A stretch of DNA of 37,101 nt from Candidatus Nitrosopumilus sp. (GCA_028377625.1 JAONKT010000005.1:1-37101), one strand, 5' to 3'; counted from the stretch's first letter, positions 1 through 8,406 are shown. Notes: generated by a model not told the origin, from the letters alone. Made by a program: numbers and translations.

Positions 1-46
1 TTCAGATTTAATCATTTATAGTGTAATTAAAATGAAGAAATAACTC

Positions 47-1099
47 ATGAGTGCAAAACGTGATTATTATGAAGTTTTAGGAGTGACAAAAACTTCTTCT
101 CCAGATGAAATAAAGAATCAATATCGAAAATTAGCATTAAAATTCCATCCGGATCGTAATCAATCTGCAGATGCTGGAGAGCATTTCAAAGAAATTTCTG
201 AAGCTTATGCTGTTCTTTCAGATTCAGAAAAAAAGCAAACCTATGATCAACATGGACATGAAGGAGTAGATGGTAGATACAGTAATGATGACATCTTTGG
301 TCGTGGCGGTGGCGGTGGTTTTAATGATATTTTTGAATCCATTTTTGGTCGTGGCGGTGGCGGTTTTACTCAACAACAACGTGGTTCTGATCTTCTTTAC
401 CAAACAACAGTAACATTAGAAGATGTGTTACATGGCAAAAAAATGGAAATTAATTTACAAAAACAAATCAAATGTGATAATTGTCAGGGTTCTGGTTGTA
501 AACCTGGTACTAATAAAAAAACATGTACAACATGTAATGGTCAGGGAGAAGTAAGACAAACTCGTAATATGGGATTTGCTTCATTTGTAACTGCTGCCCC
601 ATGTCCTACTTGTAGAGGTCAAGGTTCAATGATAGAAACTCCATGTAAAAATTGTAAAGGCCAAGGTAGAGTTAAAGGAAATAAAAAAGTTGATTTTGAA
701 ATCCCACCTGGAATAGATTCAGGTGATTATATTGTTTCTAATGAGGGGAATGAAATTCCTGATGGAATAAATGGTGATTTAGTAATACGAGTTAAAGTAC
801 AACCTCATAGACATTTTAATAGAGATGGAAAAGATATTTTTTATGATCAAGATATTTCTATGATTGAGGCGGCATTAGGTTGTGAAATTACTGTCCCTAC
901 GCTTCAAGGAGATGAAAAAATTAAAGTTCAATCTGGTAGTCAACCAAATACAATAATAAAACTAAAAGGAAAAGGAGTTTCTCATATTAATTCAAGAGGA
1001 ACCGGAGATCAATATGTTCGAATGGTAGTAAATATTCCTAAAAAACTTAGTAAACATCAAAAAAATCTCTTAGATGAATTTCAAAAAACTTCTGATTAG
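47..1099 (+). CDS. dnaJ: Chaperone protein DnaJ (Hsp40)
   Basis: Co-chaperone that delivers unfolded clients to DnaK and stimulates its ATPase in the cytoplasm. Seen: an N-terminal J domain with the HPD signature at residues 34-36. A Gly/Phe-rich stretch follows (about 83-108) in which a GRGGGGGF-type block occurs twice. Then come four CxxCxGxG-type zinc-finger repeats (CDNCQGSG, CTTCNGQG, CPTCRGQG, CKNCKGQG) and the C-terminal client-binding region. At 350 aa it is a complete type I DnaJ. ATG start; the 46 bases before it hold only the possible tail of an upstream frame ending TAA at 41-43. In archaea dnaJ usually follows dnaK/grpE, so those probably lie just outside the window (inference). 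The next gene begins within 10 bases, so the two are probably co-transcribed. Confidence 0.97.
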   Translation: MSAKRDYYEVLGVTKTSSPDEIKNQYRKLALKFHPDRNQSADAGEHFKEISEAYAVLSDSEKKQTYDQHGHEGVDGRYSNDDIFGRGGGGGFNDIFESIFGRGGGGFTQQQRGSDLLYQTTVTLEDVLHGKKMEINLQKQIKCDNCQGSGCKPGTNKKTCTTCNGQGEVRQTRNMGFASFVTAAPCPTCRGQGSMIETPCKNCKGQGRVKGNKKVDFEIPPGIDSGDYIVSNEGNEIPDGINGDLVIRVKVQPHRHFNRDGKDIFYDQDISMIEAALGCEITVPTLQGDEKIKVQSGSQPNTIIKLKGKGVSHINSRGTGDQYVRMVVNIPKKLSKHQKNLLDEFQKTSD

Positions 1100-1108
1100 T
1101 TGATAATA

Positions 1109-1648
1109 ATGAAAATTGCATTAGATGTTGATGGAGTTCTTGCAGATGTTATTGTTTCTTGGATAAATTATAGTAATTCAATTAGACCGCATATTTCTAA
1201 AAATCAAGTTACTGATTGGGAATTTTGGAAAAAATTTGATATTGATCCTTTTGATTTTTATTCAGAATTAAGCTCTTGTTGGAAAAACTGGAAATCTATT
1301 CCTACTACACAAGCAAACTTATCAGATATTACAAAAAATCTTTCAGCTCTTGGTCAAATTGATATTGTAACTGCTAGAGAACATTCAACTAATTCTTTTG
1401 TAAAAAATTGGCTAAACTATTATAATATTTCATATGATAATTATGTATCAGTAATAGATGGTCCAATGAAAGCTGATTTAGATTATGATATATTTATTGA
1501 TGATTCACCTTTGAATACAATAAAATTCCTTGAAAATAATAAAAAAGTAATTTTATACTCACAACCTTGGAATCAACACATTTCAAATCATAATTTATCT
1601 AGAATTTCTAATCTTTCTGAAGCAATTGAAAAAATCAAATCATACTAA
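1109..1648 (+). CDS. HAD-superfamily phosphatase, 5'-nucleotidase-like
   Basis: Small HAD-fold hydrolase of 179 aa. Motif I, DVDGVLAD, lies at the very N-terminus with the nucleophile and acid/base Asp pair. A Thr-Ala-Arg segment (IVTAREH) fits motif II and FIDDSPLN near residue 135 fits the acidic motif IV. No large cap domain is visible, which resembles the 5'(3')-deoxyribonucleotidase/NT5C-like group; the substrate is not shown by the sequence. A TTG codon at 1100 opens the frame, but ATG at 1109 puts motif I in the usual place and is preferred. It follows dnaJ by 9 bases. Its TAA stop overlaps the TAG stop of the opposite-strand mini-gene within four shared bases (1645-1648). Confidence 0.8.
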   Translation: MKIALDVDGVLADVIVSWINYSNSIRPHISKNQVTDWEFWKKFDIDPFDFYSELSSCWKNWKSIPTTQANLSDITKNLSALGQIDIVTAREHSTNSFVKNWLNYYNISYDNYVSVIDGPMKADLDYDIFIDDSPLNTIKFLENNKKVILYSQPWNQHISNHNLSRISNLSEAIEKIKSY

Positions 1649-1809
1649 TCTTTTACAAATTTTCTAATGGTTATTTCATGTCCATTTCTAACATGAGTAA
1701 CATGACTTGTTTTCATCAACTCTGCAATTTTATCTTCACTGAAAAATTTTATGTTATACCTACCAATTATTTTTTTACAACTTGTACAATAAATTTCTCT
1801 AAATTCCAT
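1645..1809 (-). CDS. 54-aa CxxC mini-protein, unknown function
   Basis: A complete ATG-to-TAG frame encoding 54 aa. A single CTSC motif (Cys8, Cys11) sits near the N-terminus. A basic, His-containing second half follows (THVRNGHEITIRKF). One CxxC could be half a zinc site completed by a histidine or by a dimer, or a redox pair; I do not recognise the family. Support for it being real: it fills the gap exactly, ends in a four-base shared-stop overlap with the neighbouring gene as other convergent pairs in the window do, and has a non-random charged and hydrophobic pattern. Upstream, TGATATAC on the opposite strand near 1828-1835 could supply promoter elements. No function is assigned. Confidence 0.6.
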   Translation of the reverse strand: MEFREIYCTSCKKIIGRYNIKFFSEDKIAELMKTSHVTHVRNGHEITIRKFVKD

Positions 1810-2075
1810 TTTATCACTTAATTATTTGATATACTTTTTTCTTGTATAATAAAGAACTTATGTTAGAATTTTAAATTCACGATACAATAATTGTTTTTGT
1901 TTTTAATCCACTTTATGAATTCGAGGGAATGCTTTCTAATTTAATAACAGGTTTCGACCAAATCACGCTGAATTAATGTCCAATAATTCAGTTATTTACT
2001 ATTAAAATTAACTACAAAAATTCTAAAATATTGATTTTCCTAAAGAATCATTAATGAAAAACAATTATAAAATTT
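1810..2075. other. 266-bp intergenic region with one clear hairpin
   Basis: No supported protein gene was found here. The only open frame of note is a 15-codon ATG frame near 1930, too short to call. The stretch about 1900-1992 is less AT-rich than its flanks and ends in a perfect 8-bp stem (listed separately). The right end, about 2040-2075, presumably holds the promoter of the thiolase gene; the AATTATAAAA run at 2063-2072 is AT-rich but lies too close to the ATG at 2076 to be a normal TATA box. Confidence 0.5.
1968..1991 (+). repeat. Perfect 8-bp hairpin, possible RNA element
   Basis: CTGAATTA (1968-1975) and TAATTCAG (1984-1991) are exact reverse complements around an 8-base loop, and a G-U pair can extend the stem. 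The following bases are T-rich (TTATTTACTATT). It could be the 3' end of a small RNA, a transcription-termination aid between the flanking genes, or a protein-binding palindrome. Nothing here separates these options. Confidence 0.45.
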
Positions 2076-2996
2076 ATGACCTGTGATAGATGTGAAAATC
2101 AGGAAGCATATACAAGAAAATACTCTGGTGAAAAGCTCTGCTCTCAATGTTTTTCAAAATCTATTGTAAAAAAAACTGCTAAAACTATTTCAAAATATAA
2201 AATGATTAAGAATAATGAATTAGTTGCAGTTGCTGTATCAGGTGGAAAAGATTCATTAGCATTACTCAAAGTTATTCATGAAATGTCACTAACACATAAT
2301 TTTAGAATTAAAGTAATAACAATTGATGAGGGAATTCCAGGATATAGAAATGAAGCATTAGAAATTGTTAAAAATGTTTGTAGTCAACTTAATGTGGATT
2401 ACAAAATATTTTCTTACAAAAATCTATTTGAATTAACACTTGATGAAGCATTAGATTTACGAGAAAATGAAAAAACATCTTCATGTTCAATGTGTGGAAC
2501 ATTTAGAAGACGTGCAATGGATTATGCTGCAAAAGATATTGGAGCAGATGTAATTGCAACAGGTCATAATTTAGATGATACCTTGCAAACTTTTGTGATA
2601 AATATGCTTTCAGGTGATACAACAAAAGTGGGTTGGATGAATCCAGACACATCAGCTAATTCTTTAAGAAAAATAAAACCTTTTTGTGAAATATATGAAT
2701 CTGAAATTGTATTTTATGCATTTACAAATAATATGCCATTTCAATCTGAACCATGTCCTCACATGAATGAAGGAATAAGAACAGATATTCGTGAATTTTT
2801 AAATTCATTAGAAAATCAACGTAGTGGAATTAAAAATAATTTGTATCAATCAATCATCAAAGTTTCTGAAGTGATGAAAAATTCTAGTTCAACCAATAAA
2901 GAAAAAATGAATTGTGAAAAATGTGGAAGTGAATGTACAGGCAATATATGCTCAGTTTGTACCTTGGTTTTAAAATTAAAATCAAATCAAACCTAA
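2076..2996 (+). CDS. tRNA 2-thiolation protein, TtuA/NcsA (CTU1) family
   Basis: ATP-dependent tRNA thiolase of the TtcA/TtuA/Ncs6 group, which activates a uridine by adenylation and inserts sulfur. Seen: an N-terminal zinc site with CxxC pairs at Cys3/Cys6 and Cys22/Cys25; the PP-loop SGGKDS at 55-60; Cys137 and Cys140 (CSMC) plus Cys227 (EPCPH), spaced like the three [4Fe-4S] ligands of TtuA; ATGHNLDD near 161-168; and a C-terminal zinc ribbon (CEKCGSEC...CSVC). At 306 aa it matches family length. Known: archaeal members modify either wobble U34 (NcsA, with a SAMP/Urm1-like sulfur carrier) or U54 (TtuA); the sequence alone does not decide. The SRP RNA gene starts 31 bases downstream on the same strand. 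Confidence 0.9.
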   Translation: MTCDRCENQEAYTRKYSGEKLCSQCFSKSIVKKTAKTISKYKMIKNNELVAVAVSGGKDSLALLKVIHEMSLTHNFRIKVITIDEGIPGYRNEALEIVKNVCSQLNVDYKIFSYKNLFELTLDEALDLRENEKTSSCSMCGTFRRRAMDYAAKDIGADVIATGHNLDDTLQTFVINMLSGDTTKVGWMNPDTSANSLRKIKPFCEIYESEIVFYAFTNNMPFQSEPCPHMNEGIRTDIREFLNSLENQRSGIKNNLYQSIIKVSEVMKNSSSTNKEKMNCEKCGSECTGNICSVCTLVLKLKSNQT

Positions 2997-3000
2997 TGCA

Positions 3001-3008
3001 AATATAAC
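3001..3008 (+). promoter_or_regulatory. TATA box of the SRP RNA gene
   Basis: AATATAAC is centred about 24 bases before the first base of the terminal stem of the SRP RNA (3028), the normal archaeal TATA-to-start distance. It lies directly after the stop codon of the thiolase gene, so the RNA probably has its own promoter. Confidence 0.6.
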
Positions 3009-3027
3009 ATACCATCCTAGAAAAAAT

Positions 3028-3343
3028 GGTAGTAGGTAGGATTGGGGTGCTAGCCGTGCCCTATTCTGAAACCGGCTATATGCAGAGATCAGTAACTGTT
3101 GGGTAAATCTCTAGATGGGTAATTCCCGCTTGGTGTGCGGAAATGAAATCACGCCGAGGCGGGTGGTTGCAGGACTAGAAATATTCGAAGGAATAACTTC
3201 TAAGACCGAACTATCGAAAGGGATGAGGTCCGGGAGGGAGCAATCCTAAGGTGGAGCATCCACGCTTCCTCGTCTACGTGGCGGATCTTGTACGCCTTGA
3301 AATGGGGCTATTCGTCTAGACTGGAACCAGCGGATCTACTACC
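3028..3343 (+). ncRNA. 7S signal recognition particle RNA
   Basis: RNA scaffold of the archaeal SRP, which binds SRP54 and SRP19 and targets membrane and secreted proteins. Seen: the ends pair (GGTAGTAGGT at 3028-3037 with ATCTACTACC at 3334-3343), giving about 316 nt, normal for archaeal 7S RNA. A 5' domain with helix 3/4-type loops (GGGGTGCTAGCC, about 3045-3056) follows. The conserved helix 8 core GTCCGGGAGGGAGCA lies near 3228-3242, with the complementary strand TAAGGTGGAGCA shortly after. The region is far richer in G+C than its surroundings, as expected of a structured RNA in an AT-rich genome. Exact ends are inferred from the terminal helix. No long open frame covers it. Confidence 0.93.
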
Positions 3344-3352
3344 TTTATAATT
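3344..3352 (+). promoter_or_regulatory. TATA-like box directly after the SRP RNA
   Basis: TTTATAATT begins on the base after the closing stem of the SRP RNA and is centred about 26 bases before the ATG at 3374. That spacing predicts a leaderless mRNA for the small downstream gene. The same AT-rich stretch may also be where SRP RNA transcription ends. Confidence 0.45.
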
Positions 3353-3373
3353 AAAATTAAATTTGCATGGGTT

Positions 3374-3706
3374 ATGGAAGGAATAATTTCATTTGGAAAT
3401 AAAAGAAATTATGATGATTTTAAGAAACAAATTCCAATAACAGTATTACCACTTTTTGATTCAATAAGAGAATTCTGTTTTAAATTAGGTGAAAATGTAT
3501 TAGAAGATGTTAGAATGCACAGGGTAGTTTTTTGTAAATCAATGACATTTAGATGGTTTCTTGATGTTCAACCAGAAAAAGATGGTGTTATCATTAAAAT
3601 TCAAAAGAGTAGAAAAGATCCAATTGAAACTATTCAAATTAAAAAAGATCAACAAATTTCAGAATTTACTGAATTATTCAAAACTGCATATGAAAATATT
3701 CACTAG
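3374..3706 (+). CDS. Conserved-looking 110-aa protein, unknown (DUF5655-like?)
   Basis: A 110-aa soluble protein with no membrane segment or signal peptide. The order of elements (an LFDSIREFCFKLGENV helix, a basic strand carrying MHRVVFCKSMTFRWFLDVQP, then a KIQKSRKDP turn) reminds me of the DUF5655 domain, found alone or attached to other proteins; that match is from memory and tentative. The ATG has a TATA-like box about 26 bases upstream. The TAG stop is shared with the convergent acylphosphatase in the palindrome CTAG (3703-3706). No catalytic residues can be named. Confidence 0.65.
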   Translation: MEGIISFGNKRNYDDFKKQIPITVLPLFDSIREFCFKLGENVLEDVRMHRVVFCKSMTFRWFLDVQPEKDGVIIKIQKSRKDPIETIQIKKDQQISEFTELFKTAYENIH

Positions 3707-3981
3707 TATAAGACATCAAACTTTGTAAATTTATTATTAAATTCTTCATTGTGAATTTCAACATTTTCAACTATTGCATTTGCAGGACCAGTATGAGCCC
3801 ATGTAATAATTTTAGAAATATTTTCTTCAGTACCTTCTAAAATACATTCAACACGACCATCATGGAGATTTTTTACCCATCCGAAAATATTATTTTGTAT
3901 GGATTTAGCTTTTAAACTCTGACGGAAAAAAACTCCTTGTACTCTACCCGTTACAAAAAGTCTCACACACTCATTAGACAT
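3703..3981 (-). CDS. acyP: Acylphosphatase
   Basis: Hydrolyses carboxyl-phosphate bonds such as those in acetyl phosphate, carbamoyl phosphate or 1,3-bisphosphoglycerate. Seen: a single domain of 92 aa, the family length, with GRVQGVFFRQ carrying the phosphate-binding loop and catalytic Arg20, and GWVKNLHDG carrying catalytic Asn38. The ending with aromatic and hydrophobic residues also fits. ATG start. The gene ends in a four-base shared stop with the gene at 3374-3706. The physiological substrate in this organism is not known. Confidence 0.93.
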   Translation of the reverse strand: MSNECVRLFVTGRVQGVFFRQSLKAKSIQNNIFGWVKNLHDGRVECILEGTEENISKIITWAHTGPANAIVENVEIHNEEFNNKFTKFDVLY

Positions 3982-4031
3982 TGATATAAAATTTAAGAAA
4001 CTTGTTAATCAATTTTAGGTTTAAAGAAAAA

Positions 4032-4766
4032 CTATCTTCTTTCTTTAATTCTAGCTCTACCAGTTTTTCTAGCAGCAATACTTCCAACTTTTGCTCCAGG
4101 AGGTGCATCTCTAGAAACAGTAGAACTTTGTCCAACGTGTTGGTGACGACCACCACCGTGTGGGTGAACATATGCTGCTTGTGCAACACCTCTGACAATT
4201 GGATATTTTTTTCCTTTAGCTTTAAAACTACGCCATTTGTTACCGGCACTCATAAAATGACGTTCGGTGGCTCCACCACCTGAAAGAGTACCAATCATAG
4301 CTCTATTTTTTGGATTAAGAGTTGCAAATTTACCTGAAGGAAGTTTAATTGTAACCCCATCATCACCATGTGAGAAAATAGTTGCATCTGTTCCTGCTGA
4401 TTTTACTATGGCACCACCGTCTCCAAAATGCCTTTCAATATTACAAACAATAGTACCATCAGGGATATTCTGAACACTAATCACATTTCCTTTTTCAATT
4501 TTTGATTTTAAGCCAAATTCTAATGATTCACCTACTTTAGTTCCAAGAACTGCTGGAATGAAGGATACAGAACCATCCTCAAATCTAACCTTAGATAGCG
4601 GTGCCTCTCTTCCACGCTCATGAACTAAATCTATAATTTCACCAGTATGATTTTCTGCTAGTGGAAAACGTGGATAAGTAGCAGTTTTTCCTACTTTGCC
4701 TGTAGAAGTTGATCTAAATTGATTGCCTCCACGGCCTCGTCTACGTACTAATGGTCTTTTACCCAA
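4032..4766 (-). CDS. rpl2: 50S ribosomal protein uL2
   Basis: Core large-subunit protein that binds 23S rRNA near the peptidyl transferase centre and supports subunit joining. Seen: the basic N-terminus GKRPLVRRRGRGG, the RNA-binding SH3-like and KOW-like core, and the conserved C-terminal loop with HPHGGGRHQH. An open frame extends 23 codons further upstream, but the family begins Met-Gly-Lys-Arg, so the TTG at 4766 (read as Met, followed by GKRPL) is chosen; this gives 244 aa. TTAAAATT on the coding strand about 30 bases upstream may be its TATA box. It stands alone here, with cdc48 divergent and no other S10/spc-type ribosomal genes beside it. Confidence 0.95.
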   Translation of the reverse strand: MGKRPLVRRRGRGGNQFRSTSTGKVGKTATYPRFPLAENHTGEIIDLVHERGREAPLSKVRFEDGSVSFIPAVLGTKVGESLEFGLKSKIEKGNVISVQNIPDGTIVCNIERHFGDGGAIVKSAGTDATIFSHGDDGVTIKLPSGKFATLNPKNRAMIGTLSGGGATERHFMSAGNKWRSFKAKGKKYPIVRGVAQAAYVHPHGGGRHQHVGQSSTVSRDAPPGAKVGSIAARKTGRARIKERR

Positions 4767-4840
4767 GTTGATCGTTTCCAACTGAAAAGAGAATTTTAAG
4801 CTTTGGTATGGAGCAAAACATGAAAGAATTACCACAAAGG

Positions 4841-4848
4841 TATAAAAA
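4841..4848 (+). promoter_or_regulatory. TATA box of cdc48
   Basis: TATAAAAA is centred about 26 bases before the ATG at 4871, predicting a leaderless transcript. This supports ATG 4871 over the in-frame TTG at 4865. Confidence 0.6.
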
Positions 4849-4870
4849 TTAGATTAGAAGTTCTTTGTAT

Positions 4871-7072
4871 ATGAGTCAAAATGCACTTTCTCTCAAAGTC
4901 CTTGAAGCATATACAAGAGATGTTGGACGAGGAGTGGCAAGAATTGATTATGATTCAATGGATACTCTAAATGCATCAACAGGTGATGTAATTGAAATTA
5001 AAGGTAAAAGAAGAACAGTTGCAAAATGTCTTCCTCTATATCCATCTGATGAAGGTAAAGGAATTATTAGAATTGATGGACTTGGTAGAAATAATTCAGG
5101 AATAGCAATTGGTGATACAATTTCGGTTAGAAAAATTAAAGCAGTTGCTGCTGAAAAAGTAGTAGTTGCACCATTAGAAGCAATTCCTCCAATAGATGAA
5201 AGATATCTTGCAGATGCTTTAGAAAGTGTTCCATTAATCAAAGGTGATAATGTAATGGTACCATACTTTGGTGGACGTTTAACATTCCAAGTAATTGGTG
5301 TAACACCAGCAGCTGATGCAGTTTTGATTACACAAAAAACAGTTTTCCATATTGCAGAGAAAGGTGAAACATTACGTGGCGTTCCTCAAGTCACTTATGA
5401 AGACATTGGCGGTATACATAATGAAATTAAAAAAGTTCGAGAGATGATTGAACTTCCATTAAGACATCCGGAAATTTTTGAAAAATTGGGTATTGAAGCT
5501 CCAAAAGGAGTTTTACTTTATGGTCCACCAGGTACTGGTAAAACATTACTTGCAAAAGCAGTAGCAAATGAAAGTCAAGCACATTTCATTAGTATATCTG
5601 GTCCAGAAATAATGAGTAAGTTTTATGGAGAAAGTGAAGCTAGATTAAGAGAAATTTTCAAAGAGGCAAGAGAAAAAGCACCTTCAATAATTTTTGTAGA
5701 TGAAATAGACTCAATTGCACCAAAGAGAGAAGAAGTTACAGGAGAAGTAGAACGTAGAGTAGTATCACAGATGTTATCATTAATGGATGGATTAGAAGGT
5801 AGAGGAAAAGTAATTGTAATTGCAGCAACAAATAGACCAAATGCAATTGATCCTGCACTTAGAAGACCAGGAAGATTTGATAGAGAAATTGAGATTAAAG
5901 TTCCAGATAAAAAAGGAAGAAAAGACATTCTTGCAATTCATAGTAGAAATATGCCTTTAGCAGCAGATGATCAAGAATTACCAGTAGATATTGATAAAAT
6001 TGCATCAGTTAGTCATGGATATGTTGGTGCAGATTTAGAATATCTTTGTAAAGAAGCAGCAATGAAGTGTTTGAGAAGATTATTGCCAGAACTTAATTTG
6101 GAAGAAGAAAAACTTCCACCTGAAACTTTAGATAAATTAATTGTCAATCATGATGATTTTACAAAAGCATTGATTGAAGTAACTCCATCTGGAATGAGAG
6201 AAGTATTCATTGAAAATCCAGATATTAAATGGGAAGAAGTAGGAGGTTTAGAAGATGTTAAACGAGAATTACAAGAAGCTGTAGAATGGCCAATGAAATA
6301 TCCAGGATTATATGATAAACTAGGACATAGTATGCCAAGAGGTATATTACTTCATGGTCCAAGTGGAACTGGTAAAACATTACTTGCAAAAGCAGTAGCA
6401 ACACAAAGCGAAGCAAATTTCATTTCAGTAAGAGGACCTGAACTATTATCAAAATGGGTAGGTGAATCAGAAAGAGGTATCAGAGAAATTTTCAAAAGAG
6501 CAAGACAATCATCTCCTTGTGTAGTGTTCTTTGATGAAATAGATTCAATTGCACCAATTAGAGGAGCAGGTGGAGAAACTGCAGTTACTGAAAGAGTTGT
6601 CAGTCAATTATTAACAGAATTAGATGGTATGGAAAATATGCATGGAGTTATAGTTTTAGCTGCAACAAATAGAGCAGATATGATTGATCCAGCATTATTG
6701 AGACCAGGAAGATTTGACAAAATTATTCAAATTCCACTTCCAGATAAAGAAAGTAGAAAGAGTATTTTGAAAATTAATGCAGAAAAAATACCAACAATCA
6801 CAGAAGAAAATGATCCAAAACATATTGACTTTGAAAAACTTTCAGAGATAACCGATGGACTTAGTGGTGCAGATACAGCATCAATTGCAAATACTGCAGT
6901 ATCATTAGTAATTCATGAATTCTTAGATTCACATCCAGATGTGAAAGATATTGAGAAAGCCAGTATTGATGCTAAAGTAAGTATGAAGCATTTTGAAGAA
7001 GCTGTAAAGAAAGTAAGAGAACAAAAAGACCTAAAGTTAGGCGAAAAACTAGTAGCTTCCTATTACAGGTAG
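4871..7072 (+). CDS. cdc48: AAA+ ATPase Cdc48/VAT (p97 homologue)
   Basis: Hexameric unfoldase that threads substrates through its central pore. Seen: N-terminal double-psi barrel and four-stranded barrel region (about 1-180); D1 AAA domain with Walker A GPPGTGKT at 218-225, Walker B IIFVDEID, and the arginine-finger/sensor segment ending [10 protein letters not shown]2 AAA domain with Walker A GPSGTGKT at 496-503 (Ser in place of the second Pro), Walker B VVFFDEID and LRPGRFDK. Length is 733 aa, typical. The last residues are Ser-Tyr-Tyr-Arg, which fit the HbYX motif used by proteasome-activating ATPases to dock on the 20S core. A TATA box supports ATG 4871 as the start. gatD follows after 32 bases with its own TATA-like box. 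Confidence 0.97.
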   Translation: MSQNALSLKVLEAYTRDVGRGVARIDYDSMDTLNASTGDVIEIKGKRRTVAKCLPLYPSDEGKGIIRIDGLGRNNSGIAIGDTISVRKIKAVAAEKVVVAPLEAIPPIDERYLADALESVPLIKGDNVMVPYFGGRLTFQVIGVTPAADAVLITQKTVFHIAEKGETLRGVPQVTYEDIGGIHNEIKKVREMIELPLRHPEIFEKLGIEAPKGVLLYGPPGTGKTLLAKAVANESQAHFISISGPEIMSKFYGESEARLREIFKEAREKAPSIIFVDEIDSIAPKREEVTGEVERRVVSQMLSLMDGLEGRGKVIVIAATNRPNAIDPALRRPGRFDREIEIKVPDKKGRKDILAIHSRNMPLAADDQELPVDIDKIASVSHGYVGADLEYLCKEAAMKCLRRLLPELNLEEEKLPPETLDKLIVNHDDFTKALIEVTPSGMREVFIENPDIKWEEVGGLEDVKRELQEAVEWPMKYPGLYDKLGHSMPRGILLHGPSGTGKTLLAKAVATQSEANFISVRGPELLSKWVGESERGIREIFKRARQSSPCVVFFDEIDSIAPIRGAGGETAVTERVVSQLLTELDGMENMHGVIVLAATNRADMIDPALLRPGRFDKIIQIPLPDKESRKSILKINAEKIPTITEENDPKHIDFEKLSEITDGLSGADTASIANTAVSLVIHEFLDSHPDVKDIEKASIDAKVSMKHFEEAVKKVREQKDLKLGEKLVASYYR

Positions 7073-7085
7073 TTTTAATAAAATA
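7073..7085 (+). promoter_or_regulatory. TATA-like box of gatD
   Basis: TTTTAATAAAATA begins on the base after the cdc48 stop and is centred about 26 bases before the gatD ATG at 7105. This suggests a separate leaderless promoter for gatDE rather than read-through only. Confidence 0.45.
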
Positions 7086-7104
7086 GTAAATCTAATTCTC
7101 ATAA

Positions 7105-8394
7105 ATGTCAGAATATACAGGATATCATGGAAATTCATTAGAATTTCTTAAGATAAATAAAATTTTGGTAGGAGACTCTGTAAAAATTTTGGCTGACATA
7201 ACATATTCAGGAATAATAATGCCAAGATATGAACACAGTGATGATAAACATATTGTTTTAAAATTAAAAAGTGGATACAATATAGGTCTAGAAATTAATA
7301 AGATTGAAAAAATTGAGAAAAAACCAACAATAAAAAAATTTATTGAAAAAAATCAAGAAATTAAAAAAAACACTAACTTACCAAATATTTTATTATTATC
7401 AACTGGAGGTACAATTGCAAGTAAAATTGATTATAGAACAGGTGCAGTTACACCGGTATTAACAGCTGAAGAATTAAATTCATCAGTTCCAGAACTTGCT
7501 AAAATTGCAAACATTGACACAAAAGTACTGTTTTCAGAATATTCTGAAAATATTATGCCTGAACATTGGTTAAAAATTGCTGAGACAATAAAAGAATACA
7601 GTAAATCCAATTATGCTGGAATAATTATTGCTCATGGAACAGACACCATGCATTATACATCATCATATCTTTCTTTTTCATTAGCAGGTTTTCCAATACC
7701 TGTAGCATTAGTTGGATCACAAAGATCATCAGATCGTGCATCATCAGATGCAGCATTAAATCTTATTGCAGCAACAAAATTTCTTATTGAATCTAAAACA
7801 AATGGAATTTACGTAGCAATGCATCAAGATGAAAATGATGAAACAATTGCATGTCATATTGGTACACGTGTAAGAAAAAATCATACTAGTAGAAGAGGAG
7901 CATTTCAAACAGTAGGTAGTGAACCCGCATTTTTGATTGTAAATAATGAAATTCATAAAAATATGAAAAGTAATTTTTTTACAACTGATGACTTTATTCC
8001 AAAAATAAAAATTAATGAAAAAGTTGCTCTAGTGAAATACCATCCAGGATATAATCCAGATTCATTAAAAAATATTATCGATTTAGGATATAAAGCAATA
8101 ATTTTTGAAGGTACGGGCTTGGGACATATTGGAAAAAATATGTATCCAGTAGTAAAAATTGCAAATGAAAAAGGAATTTTCATGGGTATGACTTCACAAT
8201 GCATTGATGGTAGAGTAAGAATGACAGTTTATGAGAGTGGTAGAGATCTATTAAATTTAGGAATAACTCCACTTGAAAATATGATTCCAGAAATTGCACT
8301 AGTTAAAGCAATGTGGGTAACAGGAAATACTGAAAAATATGATGAAATTAAAGAAAATATGCTTAATCAAATTGCATCAGAATTTACAACATGA
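7105..8394 (+). CDS. gatD: Glutamyl-tRNA(Gln) amidotransferase subunit D
   Basis: Asparaginase-like subunit that releases ammonia from glutamine and passes it to GatE, which converts Glu-tRNA(Gln) to Gln-tRNA(Gln). Seen: an N-terminal beta-barrel AnsA-leader region (about 1-90) specific to GatD; the first catalytic Thr in LLSTGGTIAS (Thr103 in the GGT); the second Thr-Asp pair in AHGTDTMH (Thr179, Asp180); and the helix SQRSSDRASSDA. Length 429 aa is normal. The stop overlaps the region that leads into gatE; the pair is the archaea-specific GatDE operon. ATG start backed by an upstream TATA-like box. Confidence 0.96.
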   Translation: MSEYTGYHGNSLEFLKINKILVGDSVKILADITYSGIIMPRYEHSDDKHIVLKLKSGYNIGLEINKIEKIEKKPTIKKFIEKNQEIKKNTNLPNILLLSTGGTIASKIDYRTGAVTPVLTAEELNSSVPELAKIANIDTKVLFSEYSENIMPEHWLKIAETIKEYSKSNYAGIIIAHGTDTMHYTSSYLSFSLAGFPIPVALVGSQRSSDRASSDAALNLIAATKFLIESKTNGIYVAMHQDENDETIACHIGTRVRKNHTSRRGAFQTVGSEPAFLIVNNEIHKNMKSNFFTTDDFIPKIKINEKVALVKYHPGYNPDSLKNIIDLGYKAIIFEGTGLGHIGKNMYPVVKIANEKGIFMGMTSQCIDGRVRMTVYESGRDLLNLGITPLENMIPEIALVKAMWVTGNTEKYDEIKENMLNQIASEFTT

Positions 8395-8396
8395 TT

Positions 8397-8400
8397 GGAG
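8397..8400 (+). promoter_or_regulatory. Ribosome binding site that sets the gatE start
   Basis: GGAG lies six bases before ATG 8407, directly after the gatD stop. A TTG at 8395 is in frame but would place this site inside the coding region. The Shine-Dalgarno match favours ATG 8407. Confidence 0.6.
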
Positions 8401-8406
8401 ACTAAA

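Noticed and set aside
1948-1966. GGTTTCGACCAAATC resembling a tRNA T-arm
   Set aside because: No acceptor stem, D-arm or anticodon arm can be drawn around it.
4002-4283. Ser/Thr-rich open frame on the plus strand, and an overlapping 91-aa minus-strand frame at 3974-4249
   Set aside because: Both lie within the uL2 gene in other frames; low-complexity composition is the mirror of its basic C-terminus.
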